NCBI GenBank assembly: GCA_016214995.1
Contig: JACRML010000063.1
Location: forward strand, 1-48,316
Length of the DNA: 48,316 nucleotides
Source: Deltaproteobacteria bacterium
GTDB taxonomy: Bacteria; Desulfobacterota; GWC2-55-46; UBA9637
Direction of reading: 5' to 3'
Below, in pieces: positions 25,334-34,145 of the stretch. A program made the translations under genes and the position numbers. The notes under the pieces were generated by a model, which ran no database searches, had not been told where the DNA came from, and was given only the letters and a program-made list of their open reading frames with translations. Position 1 is the first letter of the stretch, and every line of letters starts with the position of its first letter.

Positions 25334-26791
25334 ATGGTGAATCCAAACATCTCATCAACTAATCTTACACCTTCTGAAAAGACTGGTATCTGGAAGCCTC
25401 TGGCAGTTGTTATACTCTTCTTTCTTCTTGCAGCTGCATTTAATATTATTCTTATTGTAGGCAAAGGGGCTTTGCCTCCTCAGGGTGAAAATATAATAAA
25501 CAAGGCGGTCACCCTCTTTGTTGCCCTCGGTGTATTATTTTTTATAAGATGGCTTATTGTTGATGCCCCTCTTAGCTTCTTAAAGCGATTCACCGTCGTA
25601 CCATTGCTCAAGACGCTCATAAGCCTTATACTCTATTTTATCGCCGCTATTTACTTGCTTCACCGTTTGGCTGGAATAGATTTAACGCCACTCCTTACAA
25701 CCTCTGCTGTACTTACCGGTATTATTGCCCTTTCTCTGCAGGAGACATTAAAAAATCTTTTCACCGGCATATGGATAAACGCCGAGAGGATTGTGGCAAA
25801 AGAAGATTGGGTGAATATTGCCGGAAATAAGGGACGTGTTATGGATGTTACATGGCGGACTACACGGCTTTTAACATTTTCCAATGATTATATGTATATT
25901 CCCAACAAACTCCTTTCCGAAGGGCAAGTGGAAAATTATACCTATCCAAGTCCGCGCCATATTATAAATATAGATATGGGTGCAAGCTATAAGGATCCGC
26001 CCAATAAGGTTAAGGAAGTTCTGCTTCAGGTGGCATCTGAAAATCCTTATGTTATTAAAGACCCATCTCCTGAGGTTTATCTTATTACATTTGGAGATTT
26101 TTCAATTCAATATAGATTGAGGGCATGGATCAACGATTATGGTGCTATTTTAAAGGCGAAGAGCAGCCTGCAGTATAATGTGTGGTATGCGTTTAAACGT
26201 AACGAAATTGAGATTCCGTTTCCCATAAGGACGGTGTATCAACATCAGATGGCAACCAAAGAAGCTGTGAGTGAAGATGTTGAGGGCTGCCTAAAGAGGA
26301 TAGATTTTTTGAAGCCATTAAAAGATGCGGAAATAAGAAAAGTTGCTGATACTGCAATTATGCAGATATATGGCGAGAATGAAACTATATTTAAACAAGG
26401 GGATAAAGGGGACACATGCTATTTTATAAAGCAGGGCGCCGTAGATATTTTCATTAAAGATGAGAAAGTATTGGATAGTTATGTGGCAACCCTTGAGGAA
26501 GGAATGTTCTTTGGTGAGATGAGTCTTCTTACGGGAGAAGAGAGGAAAGCTACTGCTGTTGCAAAAAGGGATGTTGTGCTTGTTGTAATTGATTCAAGAG
26601 GTTTTCGTGATGTGTTTAGAAATAATCCGGATTTAATGGAAAAATTGAGTGAGCTTGTTGCGGTGAGGTCGTTGGAATTAGAGGAAGTAAGAAAAAGGGC
26701 TATGACAGAGAGTGAACTAATTGAAAGACAGAAGGACAAGTCCAAGGCTATCCTTGACAAGATCAGGCGGTTTTTTATATCAAGAGGATAA
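25334..26791 (+). CDS. MscS-type channel with cyclic-nucleotide-binding domain
   Basis: The 485-residue protein has four to five membrane helices and an MscS core (SAVLTGIIALSLQETLKNLF, TGIWINAERIVAKEDWVNI, NKGRVMDVTWRTTRLLTF). Its C-terminal domain (about 315-440) is a cNMP-binding fold with the phosphate-binding cassette FGEMSLLTGEERKATAVA, including the Glu and Arg that grip cAMP. It ends in a charged helix. Channels of this kind open or close with membrane tension under cyclic-nucleotide control. The cyclase gene 75 nt upstream points to a shared cAMP circuit. It lacks a strong ribosome site. Confidence 0.85.
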   Translation: MVNPNISSTNLTPSEKTGIWKPLAVVILFFLLAAAFNIILIVGKGALPPQGENIINKAVTLFVALGVLFFIRWLIVDAPLSFLKRFTVVPLLKTLISLILYFIAAIYLLHRLAGIDLTPLLTTSAVLTGIIALSLQETLKNLFTGIWINAERIVAKEDWVNIAGNKGRVMDVTWRTTRLLTFSNDYMYIPNKLLSEGQVENYTYPSPRHIINIDMGASYKDPPNKVKEVLLQVASENPYVIKDPSPEVYLITFGDFSIQYRLRAWINDYGAILKAKSSLQYNVWYAFKRNEIEIPFPIRTVYQHQMATKEAVSEDVEGCLKRIDFLKPLKDAEIRKVADTAIMQIYGENETIFKQGDKGDTCYFIKQGAVDIFIKDEKVLDSYVATLEEGMFFGEMSLLTGEERKATAVAKRDVVLVVIDSRGFRDVFRNNPDLMEKLSELVAVRSLELEEVRKRAMTESELIERQKDKSKAILDKIRRFFISRG

Positions 26792-26815
26792 TTATGCGAA
26801 TTGCGAAAATAAAGG

Positions 26816-26944
26816 TTAACCCAAAAAATGCAGTTGCATTTTTTGGCAAACACAATCCCCTGATAAAAACCTTCAGGGGCAGGCTCTGGCTCAAATCTTG
26901 CGTTTGCCCCGAAAAATAAAAACTAAATGCATTTTTCAGGTTAA
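26816..26944. mobile_element. MITE-like TTAACCC element, copy 2
   Basis: The 129-bp element starts TTAACCCAAAAAATGCAG and ends in TTTTTCAGGTTAA. It contains the hairpin CCCCTGATAAAAACCTTCAG with GGGG. It is homologous to 305-497 (inverted) and 42461-42707. It lies just before the transglutaminase gene, which starts 20 nt after its end. Confidence 0.75.
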
Positions 26945-26963
26945 GGCTGAGGCTAAGGTTGAG

Positions 26964-28616
26964 ATGGGAAAATGTTTTTTCTTGACCTTAATCTTAACCT
27001 TAACCTGTTTTGCAACATCATCTTTTGCTTCAACAATAATCCTCGAAGGTGCCATGAACGAGGCAATAGAGGTTGAACAGAATCAGGGTTTTACAATTCA
27101 GCCTTCGGGGCTTAAGAAACTTGTTTTTCGCTTTGCCAGCCCTACATCCTTTACAAGTTCGACGGTCAATCAAGAGGTTAGGAATTATAATCTTGCATAT
27201 AATCCTAAGCCAACATCCGTGGAAACAGAGACAGACGGTTTTGGCAATAAATTTACCAAGGTTACATGGCTCAATATAAATGGAAACGCAAGTATAAGCG
27301 GGAAATTTACCGTTACGATGAATATCGGTCTTAAAGAGCTGACAAGTGCAGCACCATTTCCATTAAAGGACATCGATGCAAAGGAAAGGAGATTTCTTGC
27401 TTCCACATCGCTTACGCAGACAGATGATATAAAAATTAAGGAGTTGGCCGGTGGTCTGGTAAACGGAGCAAAGACAGAAGAGGCAGCCGTAATACAGATT
27501 TTGAACTGGGTAGTTGATAATGTTAAATATACCACTAATCCCCCGCAATACGATGCTATCTATACCCTGAATACCGGAACAGGCAATTGTCAGAATTTTT
27601 CTCACCTGTCCATTGCCCTTTTAAGGGCTGTTGGCATACCTGCAAGGATTGTGGGTGGAATCACATTGAGCAAATCATGGAAGGTGCCGCTTAAGAACGG
27701 GACGCTTGTACAAAGCATAGGCCAGGGCGGTCATGCATGGCTTGAGGTCTACTACCCTGATATTGGTTGGGTTCCCTATGATGCCCAGCAGAGTCATTTG
27801 TTCGTAAGCCCGAGGCACATAAAGCAGACAGTTGGGCTTGATGCAAAAGATATAAATGATTCATGGCTTGCTTCACCAACACTTCCGCCGTTCAGAGAGG
27901 ATATACAGGCAAATTTTTTAAGAGATGATATAAAGCTCTCCTTAAAAGATATAAAATCAAATCCATCCAACTATATACTCACCAATGCAATTATTGCCCA
28001 TGTTGCAAAGCCAGTTGTAGAAATTACTCAGCCGGAAAAACCAACGCCCAAACCTAAGGCCATGGAAAGGGTTGAGTTCGGCAATATAGGTTTTCCCTCA
28101 ATGATAGATATATTTACCAAGACCAAAGGAGAGGAACAGGGCTATAAAACGCTGGACAAGGAAACAGCAGAATATGTTACATCCGAATATACTTATGCCC
28201 AGGCATTTGCAACTGCAAGGCCATTGAAGATGGAAGAGATAAATCTTGCAATGCACAAATTTGGAGGTATGGCCGGCAGTCTCTGGGTAGACGTGGTAAA
28301 AGATGATAAAGGAAAGCCTGGTATGGAAGGCTTAAGAAGCTTTCCCCTTAATCTTGACACCATCAAATACTTTCCCGGCTACCAGTGGTTTCCTTTTAGA
28401 TTTGCAAAAGAATCTTTTGATAATCCGATTTTAACGCCAGGTCGTTACTGGATAATATTAAGAAAGTCAAAGGATGCAATTGTAAACTGGTTCTATATTC
28501 CAGGCAATCCCTATGGTGATGCGGATGATACCCGTTCCACTGCCCAGGGTATAGATTGGTCAAATATATTAAACTATGATTTTAATTTTAAGGTAACAGG
28601 AATGTATTTAGAGTAG
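26964..28616 (+). CDS. Exported transglutaminase-like protein
   Basis: The 550-residue protein has a signal peptide (MGKCFFLTLILTLTCFATSS). A transglutaminase-fold domain is at about 190-290: the catalytic Cys in GTGNCQNFSHLSIALLRAVG, His in GGHAWLEVYYPDIGWV and Asp in PYDAQQSH. These enzymes crosslink, cleave or modify proteins or peptides in the periplasm. The C-terminal 240 residues are unassigned but contain a sandwich-like segment. ATG at 26964 was chosen as the start of the signal peptide; an upstream in-frame extension would run into the TTAACCC element. It is followed by a cytochrome b5-like gene. Confidence 0.8.
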   Translation: MGKCFFLTLILTLTCFATSSFASTIILEGAMNEAIEVEQNQGFTIQPSGLKKLVFRFASPTSFTSSTVNQEVRNYNLAYNPKPTSVETETDGFGNKFTKVTWLNINGNASISGKFTVTMNIGLKELTSAAPFPLKDIDAKERRFLASTSLTQTDDIKIKELAGGLVNGAKTEEAAVIQILNWVVDNVKYTTNPPQYDAIYTLNTGTGNCQNFSHLSIALLRAVGIPARIVGGITLSKSWKVPLKNGTLVQSIGQGGHAWLEVYYPDIGWVPYDAQQSHLFVSPRHIKQTVGLDAKDINDSWLASPTLPPFREDIQANFLRDDIKLSLKDIKSNPSNYILTNAIIAHVAKPVVEITQPEKPTPKPKAMERVEFGNIGFPSMIDIFTKTKGEEQGYKTLDKETAEYVTSEYTYAQAFATARPLKMEEINLAMHKFGGMAGSLWVDVVKDDKGKPGMEGLRSFPLNLDTIKYFPGYQWFPFRFAKESFDNPILTPGRYWIILRKSKDAIVNWFYIPGNPYGDADDTRSTAQGIDWSNILNYDFNFKVTGMYLE

Positions 28617-28692
28617 CGTATAGCGTAGCGGATAGAGAAGTAGGAAAGACAATGCTATGCGCTTTTCCTATACGCTATCCGCTATAATAAGG
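28617..28692. repeat. Palindromic repeat (GTATAGCGTAGCGGATAG)
   Basis: GTATAGCGTAGCGGATAG (about 28618-28635) is mirrored downstream by CTATACGCTATCCGCTATA (about 28670-28688). The two could fold into an imperfect hairpin in the gap between the transglutaminase and cytochrome b5-like genes. Confidence 0.5.
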
Positions 28693-28701
28693 AGGTTATA
28701 A

Positions 28702-28938
28702 GTGAAGGTTTTTACAGAAGAAGAATTAAAGCAGTATGATGGGAGCCGGAAAGGAAAGCCGATATATTTTGCCTACAAGGGCAAGGTTTATGATATAACG
28801 GCAAGCCCGTTATTTATTGATGGCTTGCACTTTGAGCATTACGCCGGTATTGATTTGACTGATTATATGGCTGATGCGCCCCACAAGGAGGAGGTTCTTG
28901 GAGACTTAAAGGTCGTTGGGAGTTATAAGGCAAAATAA
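28702..28938 (+). CDS. Cytochrome b5-like haem-binding domain protein
   Basis: The 78-residue single-domain protein matches the cytochrome b5 fold: EEELKQYDGSRKGKPIYFAY, KGKVYDITASPLFIDGLHFE and HYAGIDLTDYM. His residues in GLHFEHYAG fit the haem-ligand area of this family, which is found in bacteria as stand-alone domains. The start is GTG with AGGAGG upstream. No membrane anchor is present, so it should be soluble and cytoplasmic. It probably takes part in electron transfer or haem binding. Its partner is unknown. Confidence 0.75.
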   Translation: MKVFTEEELKQYDGSRKGKPIYFAYKGKVYDITASPLFIDGLHFEHYAGIDLTDYMADAPHKEEVLGDLKVVGSYKAK

Positions 28939-29310
28939 CTGTGAATAATGTCTTGCTTTTGGCATGATGTTGTTTACAAGTGGTGGAAGCTTAAATATAT
29001 TGTATAGACAGCAGAATATACAGCAATGGCCGGATTTTAAAAATCTTTTGACTTTAGAGGATTGTTGTGGTATTGTTGCTATCGTTTAAATAAGGTTTAC
29101 TTCAAAGACTGTTGCGTAAATGCCAATTTGTTACACTAAACCTGTCTTAATTATTTCATAATCCTTTTATTTTATTAAGCGCCTAAACAGGCGCTTAGCA
29201 TAACATTTTGAAAGAAATCGTTGAGCAACATCATTGAGGAGATATATTCATTTTTGTTAAGAAACAATCATAGAAGTCTGCTTAAAATCTAATCTAAGCG
29301 AGGTGAAAAA
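28939..29310. other. Non-coding region before carD
   Basis: The 372 bp contain a candidate promoter (29048-29076) and a perfect 9-bp hairpin TAAGCGCCT/AGGCGCTTA (29176-29197) that is not followed by a U-tract in either direction. The region is otherwise AT-rich, and no ORF with a ribosome site was found. A long carD leader of about 230 nt is possible. Confidence 0.5.
29048..29076 (+). promoter_or_regulatory. Candidate carD promoter
   Basis: TTGACT (29048-29053) and TATTGT (29071-29076) are separated by exactly 17 nt. It lies 235 nt upstream of carD, giving a long leader that includes the hairpin at 29176-29197. Confidence 0.45.
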
Positions 29311-29802
29311 ATGTTTAAGATTGGAGACATAGCAGTATATCCAGGTCATGGGGTAGGGAGCATTGAATCAGTTGAAGCCAAGGAAATATCAGGCGGTGAA
29401 AATCAGAAGTTTTATATTATGCGGGTATTGGGCAGTGGTGCAACCATTATGGTGCCGATAGCCAATGAAAAGGCAGTAGGTCTTAGGAAGGTAATAAACA
29501 GAGACACGGCGTCAAAGGTTTACGAGATTCTAAAAGAACGAAACGATATTCCTGTAGTGGACAAACAGACATGGAACAGGAGATATCGTGAATACATGGA
29601 TAAGGTCAAAACAGGTTGTGTTATGGAAGTGGCAAAGGTTTTTAGGGACCTGTATCTCCTAAAAACAGACAAAGAGCTTTCCTTTGGTGAGCGGCGGATG
29701 CTTGATACTGTCAAGACCCTTCTAGTAAAAGAACTTTCAATAGTCAGAAAGATGCCGGAAGATAAGATAGAGGCTGAAATCCATAAAATTATGGATGTGT
29801 AA
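29311..29802 (+). CDS. carD: CarD-family transcriptional regulator
   Basis: The 163-residue protein has the N-terminal RNA-polymerase-interacting domain (MFKIGDIAVYPGHGVGSIES, YIMRVLGSGATIMVPIANEK) and a helical C-terminal DNA-binding part (LSFGERRMLDTVKTLLVKEL). CarD binds the beta subunit of RNA polymerase and stabilises open promoter complexes, so it affects many genes including rRNA operons. GAGGTG lies about 7 nt before the ATG. In related bacteria carD often sits upstream of the ispD-ispF genes, and here they follow 600 bp later. Confidence 0.9.
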   Translation: MFKIGDIAVYPGHGVGSIESVEAKEISGGENQKFYIMRVLGSGATIMVPIANEKAVGLRKVINRDTASKVYEILKERNDIPVVDKQTWNRRYREYMDKVKTGCVMEVAKVFRDLYLLKTDKELSFGERRMLDTVKTLLVKELSIVRKMPEDKIEAEIHKIMDV

Positions 29803-30403
29803 AAGAAGTGCTAAAGTGTGTTTTCATCTGCTCTGTATTTTAAGTGGGGTTGCAGCAGGCTGTTGAACAACAAATTCCTTGCCTAAGGGCTTGCGCAAAA
29901 ACAACTTGAACATCTTGCATCTCATCTTCGGGCTATCTTTGAACACTCTTCAATCGCAAAATCCTCAACATAGTTCTACTATGCTTGCGGTTTTGCTCAA
30001 TCAGAGTGTCCAAATCTATCCCAAATCTGAGCGCAATTTTGTCCTGCAGTTGTGATGCGGTTCATAGAAATTAATAATCCGGAATACAAAATAAAGGTTT
30101 TGAATTAGAACTTGGTGGGGAGGTGAAAAGTAAGTGCTAAATGCAACGTGCGCCTTGCTTATCATATTTACCTTATCGAGCAGTTATTTTTAGCCGAGCA
30201 GATAAACTTGATGTCCCCTGTAGCGGCAACCAGCGTTTTACAGACCAGAAGCATGATATTTTCGAAACTCAAGCAAGAACTCGGGCCGGAATTATATTAT
30301 CAGGCAAGCAACTAATAAGCAGGGGTTAGGGTCAGGGGGTCAGGGACTGCAAAGAAAGCAAGTCTCTCTCTTTAACTTCTAACCCTTTATTTTTGGAGAA
30401 AAG
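29803..30403. other. Gene-poor region between carD and ispD
   Basis: About 600 bp. It contains a large imperfect palindrome (29890-30060). After it, a GGGGAGGTG site precedes a short reading frame (30134 onwards) that stops early, and a weak 62-codon frame at 30141-30329. Neither resembles a known protein. A small remnant gene is possible but not supported. Confidence 0.5.
29890..30060. repeat. About 170-bp imperfect palindrome
   Basis: Arms around the centre at about 29968-29981: ACACTCTTCAATCGCAAAAT on the left pairs with ATTGAGC/AAAACCGCAAGCATAGT-like sequence on the right. The outer flanks GGGCTATCTTTGAACACTC and GAGTGTCCAAATCTATCCC also pair. It is a large hairpin repeat without an ORF, similar in style to MITEs. 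Confidence 0.6.
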
Positions 30404-31192
30404 GTGAAGACAATTGCTATTATTACTGCGGCAGGTAAAGGTGAAAGAATGGGGTCTAAAATAAAAAAACCCTATCTGATTCTTGCCGGCAAGCCTATTC
30501 TTGTCCATGCTATTCTGCCATTTGAATATAGCAAGGCTATAAACTCAATCATTATAGTAACAGCTAAAGGCGATGAAGATTTTTGTTTAAAGAATATAGT
30601 AAAAAGGTTTGGATTTGAAAAGGTGTTAAAGATTATACGCGGCGGAAAGGAAAGGCAGGATTCTGTAATGTCAGGCATTATGGCAGCCGGCAATGAATGG
30701 GATATGGTTGTGGTGCATGATGCTGTTCGGCCGTTTGTTGGAAAAGATATGATAAAAAGGGTAATCCAAGCAGCTCAAAAGTGCGGAGCGGCGACCATTG
30801 CAGTTCCTGTAAAAGATACTATAAAACAGGTTTCTTCGTGGTTTGTAAAAAAAACATTGCAGAGAGAAGAGTTATGGGCTATACAGACCCCGCAGGCATT
30901 CAGGTTTGATATACTTAAACGGGCGCACCATTTGGCTGCAAAACAAGGTTTTATTGGAACAGATGACTGTATGCTTGTTGAAAGGCTGGGGCATAAAGTA
31001 GCTGTGGTTAAGGGTTCTTATGAGAATATAAAAATAACAACACCAGAGGATTTGGCGGTGGGAAAGGGAATATTGAAAAGCAGAAGCAAGAAGTCAGAAG
31101 CAAGAAACAAGAAAAATCTTGCTCTCGCCTCTTGCCTCTTACTTCTTGATTTATGCGAATCGGTTTCGGTTATGATGTCCATAAGCTTGTAA
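30404..31192 (+). CDS. ispD: 2-C-methyl-D-erythritol 4-phosphate cytidylyltransferase IspD
   Basis: The 262-residue enzyme makes CDP-methylerythritol in the non-mevalonate isoprenoid pathway. The CTP-binding loop [16 protein letters not shown], the segment [13 protein letters not shown] and the active-site region [11 protein letters not shown] are present. The start is GTG with a GGAGAAAAG-type site. Typical IspD has about 230 residues; this one has a tail of about 30 encoded by an inverted repeat at 31087-31148, so the tail is probably not native. It overlaps ispF by 40 nt. Confidence 0.9.
   Translation: MKTIAIITAAGKGERMGSKIKKPYLILAGKPILVHAILPFEYSKAINSIIIVTAKGDEDFCLKNIVKRFGFEKVLKIIRGGKERQDSVMSGIMAAGNEWDMVVVHDAVRPFVGKDMIKRVIQAAQKCGAATIAVPVKDTIKQVSSWFVKKTLQREELWAIQTPQAFRFDILKRAHHLAAKQGFIGTDDCMLVERLGHKVAVVKGSYENIKITTPEDLAVGKGILKSRSKKSEARNKKNLALASCLLLLDLCESVSVMMSISL
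31087..31148. repeat. Inverted repeat at the ispD/ispF junction
   Basis: CAAGAAGTCAGAAGCAAGAA on the left mirrors TTGCCTCTTACTTCTTG on the right, an imperfect inverted repeat of about 26-bp arms. It is translated as the basic tail of IspD and sits directly before the ispF ATG (31153), replacing any ribosome site there. Confidence 0.6.
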
Positions 31193-31626
31193 ACGGCAGG
31201 AGGCTTGTGTTGGGAGGTGTGGAGATACCCTTTGCAAAGGGTCTGCTCGGTCATTCTGATGCAGATGTGCTTTTACACGCTATGTGTGATGCTATCCTTG
31301 GTGCATTGGCAGAAGGCGATATAGGGAAACATTTTCCCAATACAGACATGGAATATAAAGACATATCCAGCCTTAAACTGCTAGCAGAGGTTTCAGAGCT
31401 GTTGAGACAAAGAAGGTATGCCATCTGCAATATTGACTCAACAATCATTGCCCAGAAACCCCACCTTGCCGAACACATCCCATCTATGGTAGAAAATATC
31501 GCCAAAATACTTGGCTGTAATACATCACAGATAAACATAAAAGCTACAACCTCAGAAGGCCTTGGTTTTGCAGGCACAGGCAAAGGCATGGCTGCTTATG
31601 CCTGTGTACTGATAATGAAAGCATGA
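31153..31626 (+). CDS. ispF: 2-C-methyl-D-erythritol 2,4-cyclodiphosphate synthase IspF
   Basis: The 157-residue enzyme converts CDP-ME-2-phosphate to the cyclic diphosphate. The zinc-ligand motif GYDVHKL (Asp8, His10) and the [20 protein letters not shown] segment with the third His are clear, as are [20 protein letters not shown] and the C-terminal [19 protein letters not shown]. It is coupled to ispD by overlap and to gltX by a 4-nt overlap. Full length for the family. Confidence 0.95.
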   Translation: MRIGFGYDVHKLVNGRRLVLGGVEIPFAKGLLGHSDADVLLHAMCDAILGALAEGDIGKHFPNTDMEYKDISSLKLLAEVSELLRQRRYAICNIDSTIIAQKPHLAEHIPSMVENIAKILGCNTSQINIKATTSEGLGFAGTGKGMAAYACVLIMKA

Positions 31627-33035
31627 CTGCGTATAATAAAATAAGGGTAAGATTTGCTCCAAGCCCAACAGGATACTTACATATAGGAAATGCAAGAACA
31701 GCCTTTTTTAATTGGCTCTTTGCAAGACAGCAAAGCGGACAATTTGTTTTAAGGATAGAAGATACAGATACAAAGCGTTCGACAAAGGTATTTGAGCAGT
31801 CTATATTGGAAGACCTTAAATGGTTGGGTCTTGATTGGGATGAGGGCCCTGATAAAAAAGGTCCTTTTGGTCCCTACCGTCAGTCAGAGAGGTTTGGCAT
31901 TTATAAAGATTATGCAGACAGGCTTATTGCTCAAAGCAGGGTATATCCGTGTTATTGTACCCATGAAAGATTAGAAGAAGTGAGGCAAAGGCAGATAAAA
32001 GCTGGGTGGCCTCCTAAATATGACGGCAGATGCAGGACGCTTTCAAAGGATGATAGGCCAAAAGATATAAAACCTGTTTTAAGATTTAAGGTTTCTGAAA
32101 ATGCCGTTGTTTTTGAAGATAAGGTTCACAAGAAACTTTTATTTGATGGTGCGGTATTTGGTGATTTTATCATTGTAGGGTCAGATGGCATTGCTACGTA
32201 TAATTTTGCTGTTGTCATAGATGACGCCTTAATGGAAATCACTCATGTTATCCGTGGAGAAGACCATCTCTCAAATACGCCAAGGCAGATTCTGCTTTTT
32301 GAAGCTCTCGGTTTTCCTGTTCCGGAATATGCACATATGTCATTAATCTTTGGTCCTGACAAGACACCTTTGAGCAAACGGCACGGTGTTGCATCTATCA
32401 ATGACTTAAAGGAATCTGGATTTCTTCCGGAAGCTGTTGTAAATCACCTCTGCCACCTCGGTTTTTCGCCTGGCAAAGAACTTCTGTCGCTTGATGAGGC
32501 GATTAAATCATTTTCTTTGCAAAGGCTCTCCAGGTCTCCTGCCATATTTGATATAGAAAGGCTTAAGACATTTAACAGGGCATATATAGAAAAGACCGAT
32601 ACCGAGAGGCTCTTGAATCTTGTAGAGCCGTATTTTGCAGAAGGTGTTTCAAGGGAATGGCTTAGGATTGCTGTAGGGGCTGTAAAAGGTGATGCGGTCA
32701 GCTTAAAGGAGATTCCTGATATTCTTTTGCCGTTCTTAAGTCAACCTGTTCTTGAAAAAGAGGCAGAACAGATTTTAGACGAGCCGCCTGCCAAGGAAAT
32801 ATTACTGATATTAGCAGAGGAAATAGAAAAAGAGGCAGGCTTAACTGCTGATACCTATAAAAAGATTATCACAGCAATTAAGCAGAAAACAGGCGCAAGC
32901 GGCAAACGGCTTCTTATGCCCATAAGGGCTGCACTTACCGGAAAGGTAAAGGGTCTTGAGTTAGAGAAGGTATTTGTGCTTTTGGGAAAAAGGGAGGCTG
33001 CAGCAAGAGTCAAGAAGCATCTGCAAGGTATTTAA
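31623..33035 (+). CDS. gltX: Glutamyl-tRNA synthetase GltX
   Basis: The 470-residue class I synthetase charges tRNA-Glu. The HIGH-type motif lies in [20 protein letters not shown] and the KMSKS-type motif in [29 protein letters not shown] and [13 protein letters not shown] fit the catalytic core, followed by a helical anticodon-binding domain. The ATG overlaps the ispF stop by 4 nt. In organisms of this kind the enzyme may be discriminating or non-discriminating; the sequence does not decide. Confidence 0.95.
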   Translation: MTAYNKIRVRFAPSPTGYLHIGNARTAFFNWLFARQQSGQFVLRIEDTDTKRSTKVFEQSILEDLKWLGLDWDEGPDKKGPFGPYRQSERFGIYKDYADRLIAQSRVYPCYCTHERLEEVRQRQIKAGWPPKYDGRCRTLSKDDRPKDIKPVLRFKVSENAVVFEDKVHKKLLFDGAVFGDFIIVGSDGIATYNFAVVIDDALMEITHVIRGEDHLSNTPRQILLFEALGFPVPEYAHMSLIFGPDKTPLSKRHGVASINDLKESGFLPEAVVNHLCHLGFSPGKELLSLDEAIKSFSLQRLSRSPAIFDIERLKTFNRAYIEKTDTERLLNLVEPYFAEGVSREWLRIAVGAVKGDAVSLKEIPDILLPFLSQPVLEKEAEQILDEPPAKEILLILAEEIEKEAGLTADTYKKIITAIKQKTGASGKRLLMPIRAALTGKVKGLELEKVFVLLGKREAAARVKKHLQGI

Positions 33036-33068
33036 GAAAGGCTTGACCGTAAAAAATCAATGTCTATT

Positions 33069-33252
33069 CCGTAAAATAGCGATTAAAAACCTCGCCATTT
33101 TACAAACTGGCGATTTGCCTGTTATACTTCGTTGTCGGCGCATTTTTTCTCCTCACCGTATCGGTGAACATACGGCTCGTCGCAAAAATGGCCTCCGCCT
33201 CGTCTGGCAGGCAACTTACCAGTTTCCCCAAAAATCAAAGTCTATTTTTGGG
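33069..33252. repeat. 184-bp dispersed repeat, copy A
   Basis: This fills most of the 302-bp gap between gltX and the DsrE-like gene. It is about 95% identical to 44831-45015 and partly matches 1-118. It contains several internal inverted repeats (CCGTAAAATAGCGA near AAACTGGCGATTTG; CCGTATCGGTGAACATACGG). No ORF. Confidence 0.85.
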
Positions 33253-33337
33253 TCTATTTTTGGGGCTTGAATATAAGCCGTCTTTTAACATATTATATAA
33301 GCAGTAGCTTTAAAAATAGAAAGGAAGGTTATAAGTT

Positions 33338-33832
33338 ATGGCTGAACAAACAAAAAATAAAGGTTCTGTAACCATTGTGCTTTTCAGCGGGGATTTAGAT
33401 AAGGCTACCGCAGCCTTTGTAATCTCCACGGCAGCGGCATCTATGGGTATGCCGGTAAATATATTCTTTACATTCTGGGGCCTTAATGTAATTAAGAAAA
33501 AGGGCGGTCTTATAAAAGGCCAGAACTGGATGCAGAAGATGCTGAACATTATGAACTATGGCCATGCAAAGAAGCTGGCGCTTTCCAAGATGAATATGCT
33601 CGGTATGGGCCCTGCGATGCTTAAGGTGATGATGTCTCAAAAGAGGGTGCCTTCCTTGCATGAATTTATCCAGACAGCTCATCAGATGGGAGTAAAATTT
33701 TATCCCTGTGAAATGAGCATGACTGTTATGGGGCTTAAAAAAGAGGACTTTATTGACGAATGTGAAGATGTTATAGGCGCCGTATCATATCTTTCCATAG
33801 CAAAGGAATCTAATATAAATTTGTTTATTTGA
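33338..33832 (+). CDS. DsrE/DsrF-like family protein
   Basis: The 164-residue protein has the DsrE-type fold: SVTIVLFSGDLDKATAAFVI, STAAASMGMPVNIFFTFWGL, KFYPCEMSMTVMGLKKEDFI. The Cys in FYPCEMS is at the usual reactive position of the sulfur-transferring members. Proteins of this type carry persulphide groups in sulfur metabolism. GAAAGGAAGG precedes the ATG. The TusA-like gene follows 4 nt later, so the pair is probably one sulfur-trafficking unit. Confidence 0.8.
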   Translation: MAEQTKNKGSVTIVLFSGDLDKATAAFVISTAAASMGMPVNIFFTFWGLNVIKKKGGLIKGQNWMQKMLNIMNYGHAKKLALSKMNMLGMGPAMLKVMMSQKRVPSLHEFIQTAHQMGVKFYPCEMSMTVMGLKKEDFIDECEDVIGAVSYLSIAKESNINLFI

Positions 33833-33836
33833 GGTT

Positions 33837-34082
33837 ATGACAATGACACAGTATACAATCGATAAAACACTTGATGCAAGAGGTTTAGCCTGTCCCATGC
33901 CCTCTGTGAAGACAGCCCTTACACTAGAACAGATGGAATTCGGGCAGGTTCTTGAAGTTCTGACAGATGATCCTGTCTCAAAAAGAGACCTGCCCGTATG
34001 GGCGCAAAGCACAGGTAACGAGCTTTTAGAAGTAAAAGAAGATGCTGATAGGACCATAAAGATATATTTAAGGAAGGCATAG
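33837..34082 (+). CDS. TusA-family sulfurtransferase
   Basis: The 81-residue protein has the TusA/SirA signature LDARGLACPMPSVKTALTLE with the sulfur-accepting Cys in CPMP. It then has GQVLEVLTDDPVSKRDLPVW and the C-terminal TIKIYLRKA. It relays sulfur as persulphide, probably to or from the DsrE-like neighbour. An ATG at 33843 is an alternative start. It is the second gene of a two-gene unit. Confidence 0.85.
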   Translation: MTMTQYTIDKTLDARGLACPMPSVKTALTLEQMEFGQVLEVLTDDPVSKRDLPVWAQSTGNELLEVKEDADRTIKIYLRKA

Positions 34083-34104
34083 GCAGCAAGGTATATTTAC
34101 AGTT

Positions 34105-34141
34105 AAAAATCTTAAATCCAAAATCGTAAATCTAAAATTTC
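34105..34141. repeat. AT-rich dispersed repeat, third copy
   Basis: TTAAATCCAAAATCGTAAAT followed by CTAAAATTTC matches the repeats at 21963-22043 and 25259-25330. It lies just upstream of the udp gene. Confidence 0.5.
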
Positions 34142-34145
34142 ATAT

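Noticed and set aside
29176-29197. Intrinsic terminator at the GCGCCT hairpin
   Set aside because: Neither strand has a U-tract after the stem, so it is only described as a hairpin within the gap.
30141-30329. A 62-codon frame between carD and ispD
   Set aside because: It has no ribosome site, low-complexity content and no recognisable domain.
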